Below are positions 33,976-42,054 of a DNA stretch of 64,000 nucleotides, piece by piece. The notes below the pieces were generated by a model, which saw only the letters and a list, made by a program, of their open reading frames with translations, ran no database searches and was not told where the DNA came from. Origin of the DNA: an uncultured Bacteroides sp. (GTDB lineage Bacteria; Bacteroidota; Bacteroidia; Bacteroidales; Bacteroidaceae); assembly GCA_900544075.1 (NCBI GenBank), contig UQTJ01000005.1:1-64000 (forward strand), read 5' to 3'. Position 1 is the stretch's first letter. Every line of letters starts with the position of its first letter. The translations under genes were made by a program, and so were the position numbers.

Positions 33976-34021
33976 CCGGAATTTATGAGAAAAACAGATA
34001 CATTTTCCTATAAAACATTTG

Positions 34022-35491
34022 TCACTCACGCTTTTTTCTTCTGATAACGAATCCTGTATAGATGCACCATAGTGCTGCCAGTCCTGCAAAGAAGATATAG
34101 ATAAGGGTTCCTTTTCCGAGGATGGTGTATATACGTCCCGTATGTATCTCCTGCGCAAAGCTCCATAGCGACATAGGCAGAGAAGAAAGATTTTCGGGCA
34201 TATGTAAAGCTGTCGTTCCCTTATAATACTCCACTACGAAAGTTTTTTCTCTAATATTATCGCAATAGCCCGATACGGCATATTTACCGAACGGAGGACC
34301 TGCAACATCTTCTGCCTTTTCTCCGGTGAAATAATCAGTAGAAATCTGTCTGCTTCTGTCCCACACATACATTCCACTGAAAGAACCAGTAAGCCAGTTA
34401 CCACAGGTATCTTTCTGCCACACATTAAGCCCCATAACACTGACAGGAGGTGTCTTCTCCAATTTCACAGGAACAGACCGGAGTGTAGCCAAAGAGAAAA
34501 TACCTTCAGATGAAGACAGTAGCCAATCACCATATTCGGCATCATAGCGAAGCATACGCAGTCTATCGTTCCAGGCATTATCGCTGTCTGCAACGGTATA
34601 TGGGATAGCCGGAGTACGGAAAGAAACAAGTGCTATAAGCACAGGCGGACGGAGACACCATCCTGTGAATGCTACAAACATAAGTATTATGAAACTATAT
34701 CTGCCAAGTTTGTCGTGCCAGTTAAGTGACGACTTCATTAGCTGAATGCTTCCTGTGGCTGTTTTACCGCTCATGCGGATTCTCTTTATATATTTGGGTA
34801 AAAGCCAGTATGTAATTCCGGTAAGACACAGCACTATCAGTATAACTGCAACAGCATCCATAATCAGTTTCCCAACTGTACCGAACATTTCTCCGCTATG
34901 CATAAGCCATACGGTTCGGAAGAGTGAAACCTTGCCGTCATAACCTTCAGGAGCTTTTAATTCCAATCTACTGAATTCATTATAAGGACTGACGGAAGTA
35001 TAGAGATACGAACGTCCCACTACTACCATGGTATCCCCTTTCAATACGAGGTCGGAAATACGTTCATGAGCCGAAAGTACAAGAGGTGTACTCTCCCATC
35101 TTTTTCCATCGTTCCTGTACAGGCCAAACTGTCCTGCTGCAAAAAGAGAGCCATCCGGAGTCTGAACCATAGTCTTGATATTGCGGAAGTCTGCACCTGT
35201 GGGCAGCCCTTTGTTGAAATCAGAAACAGAATGTCCGGTTGAATCAGTCTTCCAGACTCCGCTGTTTCCATATATAAACACTTTATATTTATCCTTTATA
35301 GAACCTCGCAGAAGCCCCATATTCCATTTATTATATCTATAATCTGCAGGAAGAAAACTTCTGTCAATATTTATATCCGCCACCAGTTCACGATGATTTA
35401 GCACTATCCCGCTCAGACAAAACATAAGCATGAAGAATGCGAATATTATGCCGAACCATTTATGATGTTTTTTCCAGGTGATGCGTTTCAT
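34022..35491 (-). CDS. PepSY-associated transmembrane protein
   Basis: 489 residues: an N-terminal helix after basic residues (KKHHKWFGIIFAFFMLMFCLSGIVLNH), a central periplasmic part with propeller-like units, two further helices about residues 205-230 and 262-285, a second periplasmic part and a final helix before RRKKRE. This is the PepSY_TM layout of proteins usually next to TonB receptors in iron uptake, where they may reduce ferric siderophores. No receptor is adjacent here. It is the gene upstream of the truncated CcdA remnant on the same strand. Confidence 0.85.
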   Translation of the reverse strand: MKRITWKKHHKWFGIIFAFFMLMFCLSGIVLNHRELVADINIDRSFLPADYRYNKWNMGLLRGSIKDKYKVFIYGNSGVWKTDSTGHSVSDFNKGLPTGADFRNIKTMVQTPDGSLFAAGQFGLYRNDGKRWESTPLVLSAHERISDLVLKGDTMVVVGRSYLYTSVSPYNEFSRLELKAPEGYDGKVSLFRTVWLMHSGEMFGTVGKLIMDAVAVILIVLCLTGITYWLLPKYIKRIRMSGKTATGSIQLMKSSLNWHDKLGRYSFIILMFVAFTGWCLRPPVLIALVSFRTPAIPYTVADSDNAWNDRLRMLRYDAEYGDWLLSSSEGIFSLATLRSVPVKLEKTPPVSVMGLNVWQKDTCGNWLTGSFSGMYVWDRSRQISTDYFTGEKAEDVAGPPFGKYAVSGYCDNIREKTFVVEYYKGTTALHMPENLSSLPMSLWSFAQEIHTGRIYTILGKGTLIYIFFAGLAALWCIYTGFVIRRKKRE

Positions 35492-35566
35492 TATACAATA
35501 TCAATATTGAAATCCGGTGCAAAAATAAATATAATCACTATTCCATACAACAGGGGCATAAACAGA

Positions 35567-35603
35567 ACGCCCGACAAACGTAAATACTACGTTCATCGGG
35601 CGT
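35567..35603 (-). terminator. stem-loop after the sulfatase gene
   Basis: ACGCCCGA and TCGGGCGT outer arms with an inner AACGTA/TACGTT stem. Weak T tract. Confidence 0.6.
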
Positions 35604-35629
35604 CGCTTATTCAGATATTAAAAGATTGT

Positions 35630-37186
35630 TTACATCTTAGTCTTTTCAAACTTGTTCTTTTCTGCCATCAGAATTTTTTCAAGTTCCTGTGTCTTTTCAG
35701 GATTTTCCTTAGCTACATTTTTCTTTTCAGAAGGGTCGTCAACTACATTATAGAGCTGTACTTCCTTGCTGTTACCAAGTTCTGTCTTAGTCCAATACTC
35801 CAATGCAGGCTTGTCGCTTGTTTCGATATATTTCCATCCGTCCTTAACTATAGAAAGCGTATTATTAAGGTTCTGCTGAATTACATAGTCGCATCCCTTG
35901 GTATCCGCTCCGATAAGAGTATTCAGATAGTTACGGCTGTCAGGAGCCTGTCCTTGAGGAATTTCATAACCTAAGAGTCCAGCGAATGACGCAAAGAAAT
36001 CGACAGTAGAATAAAGTCCTTCCTGTACGGCTGGTTTAATCTTCTCCGGCCATCTTACAAGCAATGGAGTACGTGTACCGGCCTCGTATGCACTATACTT
36101 ACCACCACGATAATTCAACATAGGAGTATGTCCGTTCAGCAATTCGCGAGCCTGATCCTGATAACCGTCGTCTATAACGGCACCATTATCACTCAGGAAT
36201 ACGAAGATAGTATTATCAGCGATATTCAGGCTATCAAGAGTATTCATAATCTCGCCCACTGTCCAGTCTAACTGAAGGATAACATCTCCACGAGTACCCA
36301 AACCACTCTTTCCTGCAAATCTCGGATGTGGTACACGAGGTACGTGTACATCCTGAGTTCCCATATAAAGGAAGAATGTAGTGTCCTTGTTGCTTACTAT
36401 GAAGTCCTTAGCCTTCTGAGTAATGATATCAGCAATCTTTTCATCATCCCACAGTGCAGACTTACCGCCTGTCATCCATCCTATGCGAGGAATACCGTTG
36501 ATGATGGTATTATTGTGTCCCTGACTTGGTTTAAGCTTGACAAGTTCAGGATTTTCCTTACCTGTAGGCCAGTCTCCTACCTTATGGTCATAGCTGACAG
36601 TTATAGGGTCATTATGGTCAAGTCCGTCCACGCGTCCGTTTTCTACAAACACGCATGGCACACGGTCCACCGTAGCCGGAATAATGTATTCATAATCGAA
36701 ACCTATATCCTGAGTATTAGGCTTGATAAGTCCGTTGAAATCTGTTCCTCCCTTAGGGCCAAGTCCGAGATGCCATTTACCTACTGCAGCAGTGGCATAA
36801 CCTTCAGCCTTGAACATATCGGCCATAGTTGTACATTCTGTATTGATAATCAATTCAGAGTTACCCGGTGCGATACCTGTATTTTCCTGACGCCAAGGAT
36901 ACATACCGGTAAGAATACCAAAACGAGTAGGTGTACTTGTAGAAGAAGTAGTGTAAGCATTTGCAAACTGAAGTCCCTGACTTGCCAGACGGTCGATGTT
37001 TGGAGTATGGATTTTTGTTGCACCGTAGCAACTCAAATCGCCTATACCGAGGTCGTCAGCTATAAGGAATACTACGTTAGGATTCTTCTGTTTGTTTTCC
37101 GATTGATTTTTAGAACCGCCACCTGAACATGCACTGAGCAATGCCGCAGCTGAAATCAATCCCAAGTGAAAAGTGGTTTTTTCCAT
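35630..37186 (-). CDS. serine-type sulfatase, lipoprotein
   Basis: Lipobox LLSAC (Cys 20), then the sulfatase fold: metal-binding LIADDLGIGD (41-50), the formylglycine site S84-T-P-T-R88 followed by FGILTG, then FLSDNGAVI. Because the site is Ser, not Cys, maturation needs a radical-SAM anSME, which is not in the window. The 518 residues look complete. No SusC/SusD or glycosidase is adjacent, so the substrate cannot be told. It may act on host or dietary sulfated glycans. Confidence 0.92.
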   Translation of the reverse strand: MEKTTFHLGLISAAALLSACSGGGSKNQSENKQKNPNVVFLIADDLGIGDLSCYGATKIHTPNIDRLASQGLQFANAYTTSSTSTPTRFGILTGMYPWRQENTGIAPGNSELIINTECTTMADMFKAEGYATAAVGKWHLGLGPKGGTDFNGLIKPNTQDIGFDYEYIIPATVDRVPCVFVENGRVDGLDHNDPITVSYDHKVGDWPTGKENPELVKLKPSQGHNNTIINGIPRIGWMTGGKSALWDDEKIADIITQKAKDFIVSNKDTTFFLYMGTQDVHVPRVPHPRFAGKSGLGTRGDVILQLDWTVGEIMNTLDSLNIADNTIFVFLSDNGAVIDDGYQDQARELLNGHTPMLNYRGGKYSAYEAGTRTPLLVRWPEKIKPAVQEGLYSTVDFFASFAGLLGYEIPQGQAPDSRNYLNTLIGADTKGCDYVIQQNLNNTLSIVKDGWKYIETSDKPALEYWTKTELGNSKEVQLYNVVDDPSEKKNVAKENPEKTQELEKILMAEKNKFEKTKM

Positions 37187-37357
37187 AAGGTAAGATTTAG
37201 TTTAAAATGATATATGTGGACAAATATACGAAATATTATGAAAAATACATTAATCATACCAAGGAAAATAATATATTTTATTTATATATATATTTTAAAT
37301 AAGAATATTTCTATTTTCTATTAGTTCTAACCAGAATCCAAATCTTACTTCATATAA

Positions 37358-37399
37358 AAAGGTAAATGTTATCCCTTCTTTAGGATTACATTTACCTTT
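37358..37399 (-). terminator. terminator after the flavodoxin gene
   Basis: AAAGGTAAATGT and ACATTTACCTTT are perfect 12-bp arms. On the minus strand they are followed by TTTTTATA. Confidence 0.8.
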
Positions 37400-37408
37400 A
37401 ATATACAA

Positions 37409-37948
37409 TCAAAATTTATGGACAAGTTCAGTAGCCAAACGACATCCATCAGTATTCTCAATCTCACCTTCATTTAAGACATCCGGTATCAGAACTTCAC
37501 CTGCAAGATTCCATTTCAACAAGGAAGCAGTCTTCTCCATTGGTATTCTTACACCATCCATTACAGACATATCATTTTCCTCGCAACAAGTAATCAGGCC
37601 CCACTTCTTTCCGGATACATTCTTCTCCCCAACTACAAGCGAGAATAAACAATCAATTACTCCTTTTATTTGTGCCGGAATAGAATACCAATAGACAGGC
37701 ATGGCAAACAGAACTCCATCCGAATCAATAATAGAAGATGCTATAGCATCAAAATCTTTATTGAACGTGCATGCTCTCCCGGTCTTATAACAAGTCATGC
37801 ACGCATGACAACCACTTATATTCATTGAAACGGCATCATAGAGATTAATAGTATGACCGCACTTTTCAGCTTCTTTTATAAACGCACGTGTCATGGCCAG
37901 GCTATTTCCGTTCTTCCTCGGACTACCTGTAATAACAGTAATTTTCAT
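37409..37948 (-). CDS. flavodoxin-like NAD(P)H-dependent FMN reductase / iron-sulfur flavoprotein-like
   Basis: 179 residues beginning ITVITGSPRKNGNS (2-15), the FMN-phosphate loop. GCHACMTCYKTGRACTF (about 47-63) supplies closely spaced cysteines as in iron-sulfur flavoproteins. FAMPVYWYSIPAQIKGVIDC is the usual flavin-binding stretch. It is probably a quinone or nitro-compound reductase. It starts 12 bp after the NTF2-like gene, and both are divergent from an HxlR regulator, the typical layout of an electrophile-inducible operon. Confidence 0.9.
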   Translation of the reverse strand: MKITVITGSPRKNGNSLAMTRAFIKEAEKCGHTINLYDAVSMNISGCHACMTCYKTGRACTFNKDFDAIASSIIDSDGVLFAMPVYWYSIPAQIKGVIDCLFSLVVGEKNVSGKKWGLITCCEENDMSVMDGVRIPMEKTASLLKWNLAGEVLIPDVLNEGEIENTDGCRLATELVHKF

Positions 37949-37960
37949 ATTTACTTCTCC

Positions 37961-38344
37961 TTATTTTTTTATTGTATTTGAATTCTGATTATAGGCTTTC
38001 GCCACACATTTCCATTCACCGCCAATCTTCATAAGTAGGAGATAATCAGTAAAATCTATACGTCCACCCCAGTTTTCCTCCAAAACACGAACTACAGCAA
38101 GTGTCTCTTCCACATCGATTACGTCTATACGCGCCTTGAAACCGCTGTCCGGACCAACATTGTCTACATTCCTGTAGAATTGTTCTATACTGCCATGTTC
38201 CAACTGACCGTCTAAATATCCGAACAGGACAGCTTCATCTGTAAAAAGATGTTTAGCATACGAACTGTTGCCTTCTGCAACACTCCTCACAAAATTCATG
38301 GCCGCAAGTTCTACAGCCTTGTATTCCTCTATATTCGCTCTCAT
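37961..38344 (-). CDS. NTF2/SnoaL-like (lumazine-binding-like) protein
   Basis: 127 residues forming one cone-shaped NTF2 domain: an N-terminal helix pair (VELAAMNFVRSVAEGNSSYAKHLF), then strands with EHGSIEQFYRNVDNVGP, DVIDVEETLAVVRVLEENW and DYLLLMKIGGEWKCVAKAY. No catalytic residues are clear. As first gene of the operon with the flavodoxin-like reductase, it may bind or convert a small toxic compound. Confidence 0.8.
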   Translation of the reverse strand: MRANIEEYKAVELAAMNFVRSVAEGNSSYAKHLFTDEAVLFGYLDGQLEHGSIEQFYRNVDNVGPDSGFKARIDVIDVEETLAVVRVLEENWGGRIDFTDYLLLMKIGGEWKCVAKAYNQNSNTIKK

Positions 38345-38379
38345 AATTATAGGTTTATGTGTCAGTAATTATAATGGCA

Positions 38380-38463
38380 CAAAGTTAGAGGGTAATTGTT
38401 ATTTCCACAAGTACCGAAAAATTTTTCGGTATATGAAAATTTTTTCATCATATCATAGTTTTG
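38380..38463. promoter_or_regulatory. divergent promoter region with palindromic HxlR-type operators
   Basis: The minus-strand promoter is TTG-N20-TAACTTTG (-7 at 38380-38387). The plus-strand -7 is TAGTTTTG (38456-38463). Between them lie a perfect 18-bp palindrome, ACCGAAAAATTTTTCGGT (38413-38430), and an imperfect one, TGAAAATTTTTTCA (38434-38447). One dimer could repress both genes. Confidence 0.6.
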
Positions 38464-38513
38464 TAATTTTACGCTTGTTTTTGAGTGATAATAAATTTCA
38501 GTTCCATAGACTT

Positions 38514-38888
38514 ATGTACGAAAGAAAAATACCGGTAGACTTGGATTGTCCTTTAAGGCTGACAATCAGCCTTATAGGTTCAAAGTGGAAATCATGCATC
38601 CTGGATGAATTGCGAAACAAATCATTACGTCCGAGCGAACTTCATAAAATATTCCCTGAAGCCACTCCACGTGTACTTGATTTACAGTTAAAAGAGCTGG
38701 TGGAAGACGGATTGGTCACGAAAACCATATACCCTGAATTACCTCCACGTTCGGAATATACCATCACATCATTAGGCCTGACATTGATACCAATTATTGA
38801 TGCCATGATTGAATGGGGTAATAAGAATGAAAATTTATTTATCAGAAAATATGGGAAAGCTATTTCAAATGATATAACAGAGAATTAG
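38514..38888 (+). CDS. HxlR-family winged-helix regulator
   Basis: 124 residues from ATG 38514. A longer in-frame reading from 38268 would run through the divergent gene and promoter. CPLRLTISLIGSKWKSCIL (about 12-30) holds the conserved Cys and KW, and RPSELHKIFPEATPRVLDLQLKELVEDGLV is the winged helix. It is divergent from the NTF2/flavodoxin operon with two palindromes between, so it probably controls that operon. Confidence 0.9.
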   Translation: MYERKIPVDLDCPLRLTISLIGSKWKSCILDELRNKSLRPSELHKIFPEATPRVLDLQLKELVEDGLVTKTIYPELPPRSEYTITSLGLTLIPIIDAMIEWGNKNENLFIRKYGKAISNDITEN

Positions 38889-38936
38889 CCTGACAGAAGT
38901 TTATTCTACAGGCTCGACAAGTGCAAAATACCTTTT

Positions 38937-39036
38937 CATTTTCTCTAAATACAACCTATATTTATATAAATACAAGTTATATTTTTATATAAACAATCTA
39001 TATATATAAAAACACAATCTGTATATAGAGAAAATG
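38937..39036. repeat. 100-bp inverted repeat with internal AT-rich tandem units
   Basis: CATTTTCTCTAAATAC (38937-38952) and GTATATAGAGAAAATG (39021-39036) are 16-bp inverted arms with one mismatch. Inside lie four degenerate, about 20-bp units of ACAANCTATAT...TATAAA type. It sits between convergent genes and could be a large terminator or a small mobile remnant. Confidence 0.55.
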
Positions 39037-39063
39037 TAAGGTCATTCATGATTTTATTCAAGC

Positions 39064-39843
39064 TTAAAGTACAAATCTCTTCATGGCATTATACACACCG
39101 TCTTCATCTACAGATGACGTAACATAATCGGCCACTTCTTTAAGAGCCTGATTAGCATTTCCCATAGCAACGCCCAATCCTGCCTTCTCTATTATCGACA
39201 AGTCATTGCCTCCATCACCGAAAGCCATTGTTTCATCTATGCTAATGCTTTCGTGCGATATAATATCCAGGAGTCCGTTACCCTTATTGGCATTAGTCGC
39301 AGTTATATCGGCAAAGTCCGGATACCAACGGGATGAAACACAGCCTGAAAGGCGAGGCATAATCAGTTCTTCCTCGGCAACAGAAATGACAGGAGTAAGC
39401 TGTAGTATTCTTTGCTGCAAAATCTGTTCCACATTATTGTCTTCCCTCATATTGTGGACATTCAGCATCTGGCGGAATATACGGTCTGTCCTCTCGTCGC
39501 TGTTATACATGGTAAGGTCCTTCTCTCCTACTACCATGCATGGAAATTTCATATCGTCTGAAAACCTCAACACAGTCAATACGTCCTCTTTCGGGATAGG
39601 AGTACATGATATTATCCTGTCGCCCGAAAAGCACAAAGCCCCATTGGCTGTGATATATCCGTCTATCAGATGCTTTATCTCGTCAAGATTGTTTATCAGT
39701 GAGAAAGGACGGCCGGTTGAAATATAGATTTTAATGCCTTTGGCTTTTGCCATAGAGATGGCATCTACAGCCGACTGCGGAATACGGTGAGTGTTGAAAC
39801 TTACCAGAGTTCCGTCGATATCGAAGAATATAGCTTTTATCAT
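39064..39843 (-). CDS. Cof-type HAD-superfamily phosphatase
   Basis: 259 residues: motif I FFDIDGTLVSF (7-17) with both catalytic aspartates, motif II ISTGR (about 39-43), and motif IV FGDGGNDLSIIEKAGLGVAMGN. A type IIB cap lies in the middle. Members dephosphorylate sugar phosphates or cofactor phosphates. The substrate cannot be predicted. It is monocistronic, divergent from the fur operon. Confidence 0.92.
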   Translation of the reverse strand: MIKAIFFDIDGTLVSFNTHRIPQSAVDAISMAKAKGIKIYISTGRPFSLINNLDEIKHLIDGYITANGALCFSGDRIISCTPIPKEDVLTVLRFSDDMKFPCMVVGEKDLTMYNSDERTDRIFRQMLNVHNMREDNNVEQILQQRILQLTPVISVAEEELIMPRLSGCVSSRWYPDFADITATNANKGNGLLDIISHESISIDETMAFGDGGNDLSIIEKAGLGVAMGNANQALKEVADYVTSSVDEDGVYNAMKRFVL

Positions 39844-39961
39844 GTATCTTTTTAATTTTATAAATCCGCTGCAAATTTCCGAAAAAAATAATTACTACCA
39901 CTACCGGTTAGCAAGAAAGTGATACCATTTTGATAAATGGCCAACACTATATGAGCCCCAA

Positions 39962-40023
39962 ATGCAACCCGGTTGCATAAAAACATATACACGTACAAGT
40001 GGATTTATTTTTTCGTAACTTTG
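39962..40023 (+). promoter_or_regulatory. fur operon promoter with a palindrome
   Basis: ATGCAACC-C-GGTTGCAT (39962-39978) has perfect 8-bp arms and lies upstream of the -7 TAACTTTG (40016-40023), 32 bp before the fur ATG. It is a candidate site for Fur itself or for the AraC product. Confidence 0.45.
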
Positions 40024-40054
40024 TGGCGAAACGAACTGATAATCAGAAAAGGCT

Positions 40055-40486
40055 ATGGAATCTAAAGATTTGGCTGCAAGCTTGGAATTGAAAGGAGTAA
40101 AACCAACGGCAAACAGAATTCTTGTACTGAAAGTACTCAAAGAACAGGCCCGTCCCTTGAGTCTGACAGACCTGGAGGATATTCTTGCCACAATGGACAA
40201 GTCAAGCATATTCCGCGTATTGACGCTGTTCCTGGAGCACGACATAGTGCATTCATTCGAAAACGGACGCGGAATACTGAACTATGAGCTGTGTACAAGC
40301 AAAACCGTCTGTAACCAATCCGACGCACATATACATTTCTATTGCGAGTCGTGCCGGAAATCATTCTGCATGGATGATATTCCGTTTCCTGAATTTGAAC
40401 TCAGACAAGGATTTACGATGCATTCCGTATCATTTGTAATTAAAGGCGAATGTCCGGAATGCAGTAGAAAACATAAGGATATTTAG
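40055..40486 (+). CDS. Fur-family metalloregulator
   Basis: 143 residues. A winged helix lies in the first 80 (NRILVLKVLKEQARPLSLTDLEDIL; SSIFRVLTLFLEHDIVHSF). A dimerisation domain follows with AHIHFYCESCRKSFCMDD and a late CPECSRKH, the two CxxC zinc pairs. The His-rich sensory site cannot be assigned to iron, zinc or peroxide. The AraC reading frame starts 2 bp after its stop, and a CDF exporter and FeoA follow, so metal control of the block is likely. Confidence 0.88.
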   Translation: MESKDLAASLELKGVKPTANRILVLKVLKEQARPLSLTDLEDILATMDKSSIFRVLTLFLEHDIVHSFENGRGILNYELCTSKTVCNQSDAHIHFYCESCRKSFCMDDIPFPEFELRQGFTMHSVSFVIKGECPECSRKHKDI

Positions 40487-40487
40487 T

Positions 40488-40739
40488 ATGGATAAAATAG
40501 GAAGTCTGGAGATAGGACATTCTCACGTGAAGGATAAAGATTTCAGTATAAAACGTGAGATAGTGGACGACGAGAATGTTGAAGTGACATTCTCGCACCG
40601 GCATTTCTTTTATGCCGTTTACTGGATACACGAAGGAAACGGAACGCATACCATAGATTTTGAAGAGTATCAGATAACACCGGACAGGATTTTCTTCATA
40701 AGGAGCAAGTCCACTTTCTATGTACCGAAGGAAAGATGA
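40488..40739 (+). CDS. AraC-family regulator, N-terminal (cupin sensor) part of a split gene
   Basis: 83 residues matching the sensor half of AraC regulators: VEVTFSHRHFFYAVYWIHEGNGTHTIDFEEYQITPDRIFFI. The barrel is cut off after FYVPKER by a TGA that overlaps the ATG of the next frame (ATGA, 40736-40739). In intact relatives the next strand would read on into the sequence MKYSALQFTEDFM that begins the second frame. So this is either one gene broken by a one-base indel, or two coupled half-proteins. Confidence 0.7.
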   Translation: MDKIGSLEIGHSHVKDKDFSIKREIVDDENVEVTFSHRHFFYAVYWIHEGNGTHTIDFEEYQITPDRIFFIRSKSTFYVPKER

Positions 40740-41320
40740 AATATTCAGCATTACAGTTTACAGAAGATTTCATGATACCCTATTCTACCGATTTTCAAAA
40801 GCAAATTCCTGTCTGTAAAGACTTGAACGAAGATGAGAAAGTCCGTATCAAGACTCTGTTTGATCAGATATACAAAGAGTCAGTATCCAATCTTGTAAAC
40901 TCAACAGCTATAATACAATCTGAGATACATACACTGTTGTTGGAATTAGAAAGAATTGCCATTAATAATTCGGAGACATCTATTATGTCGGAAATTATGG
41001 AAAGATATAAATCGCTAATAGACAGTTCATTCGCAAAAGAGCGCCAGGTACAATATTATGCCGGACAATTGGAAGTCAGTGCAAACTATCTGAATGTACT
41101 GACAAAGAAACATTTCAACAAACCCGCATTGGAGATGATAAACGAACGCTTGATATTAGAGATAAAAAGACTCTTGCTCCGCACGGATAATGACATTTCA
41201 GAAATAGCATATAAGTTAGGATTTAATGAATTGTCCTATTTCTCACGCTTTTTCAAGTGCCATACAGGCTCTACACCGCATGAATTCAGAAACATGATGA
41301 ATAAAATGTACCAAAAATGA
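40736..41320 (+). CDS. AraC-family regulator, C-terminal (DNA-binding) part of a split gene
   Basis: 194 residues. The first about 95 continue the sensor and linker helix. The last 100 form the double-HTH AraC domain, with VQYYAGQLEVSANYLNVLTKKHF and DISEIAYKLGFNELSYFSRFFKCHTGSTPHEFR. The ATG overlaps the upstream stop as ATGA and is preceded by AAGGAAAG, which could support re-initiation. If expressed alone it could bind DNA without effector control. Confidence 0.75.
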   Translation: MKYSALQFTEDFMIPYSTDFQKQIPVCKDLNEDEKVRIKTLFDQIYKESVSNLVNSTAIIQSEIHTLLLELERIAINNSETSIMSEIMERYKSLIDSSFAKERQVQYYAGQLEVSANYLNVLTKKHFNKPALEMINERLILEIKRLLLRTDNDISEIAYKLGFNELSYFSRFFKCHTGSTPHEFRNMMNKMYQK

Positions 41321-41356
41321 GATATTTTGTGTAATTCTATCACTATATATGTTCCA

Positions 41357-41364
41357 TATCTTTG
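41357..41364 (+). promoter_or_regulatory. -7 element (TATCTTTG) for the CDF-feoA operon
   Basis: TAnnTTTG 25 bp before ATG 41389. The alternative TTG start at 41362 lies inside this element, which argues against it. Confidence 0.55.
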
Positions 41365-41388
41365 CATCAAAATAAAAACAATAAAGTT

Positions 41389-42054
41389 ATGGGACATAAA
41401 CATGAATCAGTATCACCGGAAAAATCACAGGGTGAAAAACGAACGGCGTTTGTAGTAATATTCTCGGCTACGACAATGGTGCTTGAAATAATATTCGGAC
41501 TATTCTCAAATTCAATGGCACTACTTGCCGACGGCATTCACATGGGATCGCATGTACTGGCTATAGGTCTTAGCTGGGGTGCATATGCATTAGTACGCAA
41601 ATTGCAGAAAAAACAGGTAAACAATGTTGACAATGACAAGGTCTTGTCTCTTTCTGCCTATACAAGCGGAATTCTTTTATTGATGTTCGCTATTTTCATC
41701 ATCATAGAGGCGGCAGAACGTTTCTTCACTCCAGCCATTGATATAAAATATACGGAAGCCATGATTGTGGCAGCCATAGGAATGGTGGTAAACATAATAT
41801 GTGCATTCGTATTACATGATAATAAGGGACATCAGCACGAAGACTATAACCGCCATTCGGCATACCTGCACGTAGTAGCTGACGCACTGACAAGTCTTGG
41901 GGCTATATTCGGACTGATATGTGCAATGATATGGGATATTACGTGGATTGACACACTTGTGGCTGTTGTATGTTCTGCCGTAATAATACGCTGGGCAAAA
42001 AATCTGCTTTTTGATACAGGAAAAATACTTACATCCAAAGCCTACATAAAATAA
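41389..42054 (+). CDS. cation diffusion facilitator, DmeF-like (Co/Ni or Fe efflux)
   Basis: 221 residues with six predicted helices. The transport site in TM2 reads H51-MGS-H55 (LLADGIHMGSHVLA), not the usual HxxxD, a pattern I associate with DmeF-type exporters. TM5 keeps H161-VVA-D165. A short His-containing loop (HDNKGHQHEDYNRH) lies between helices 4 and 5. The cytoplasmic C-terminal domain of longer CDF proteins is absent. It overlaps feoA by one base (TAATG). Confidence 0.88.
   Translation: MGHKHESVSPEKSQGEKRTAFVVIFSATTMVLEIIFGLFSNSMALLADGIHMGSHVLAIGLSWGAYALVRKLQKKQVNNVDNDKVLSLSAYTSGILLLMFAIFIIIEAAERFFTPAIDIKYTEAMIVAAIGMVVNIICAFVLHDNKGHQHEDYNRHSAYLHVVADALTSLGAIFGLICAMIWDITWIDTLVAVVCSAVIIRWAKNLLFDTGKILTSKAYIK

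Noticed and set aside
38268..38513. N-terminal extension of the second HxlR protein
   Set aside because: It would run through the divergent gene and its promoter palindromes.
40730..40745. Programmed ribosomal frameshift in the AraC gene
   Set aside because: No canonical slippery heptamer and no strong downstream structure noticed; re-initiation or mutation is simpler.
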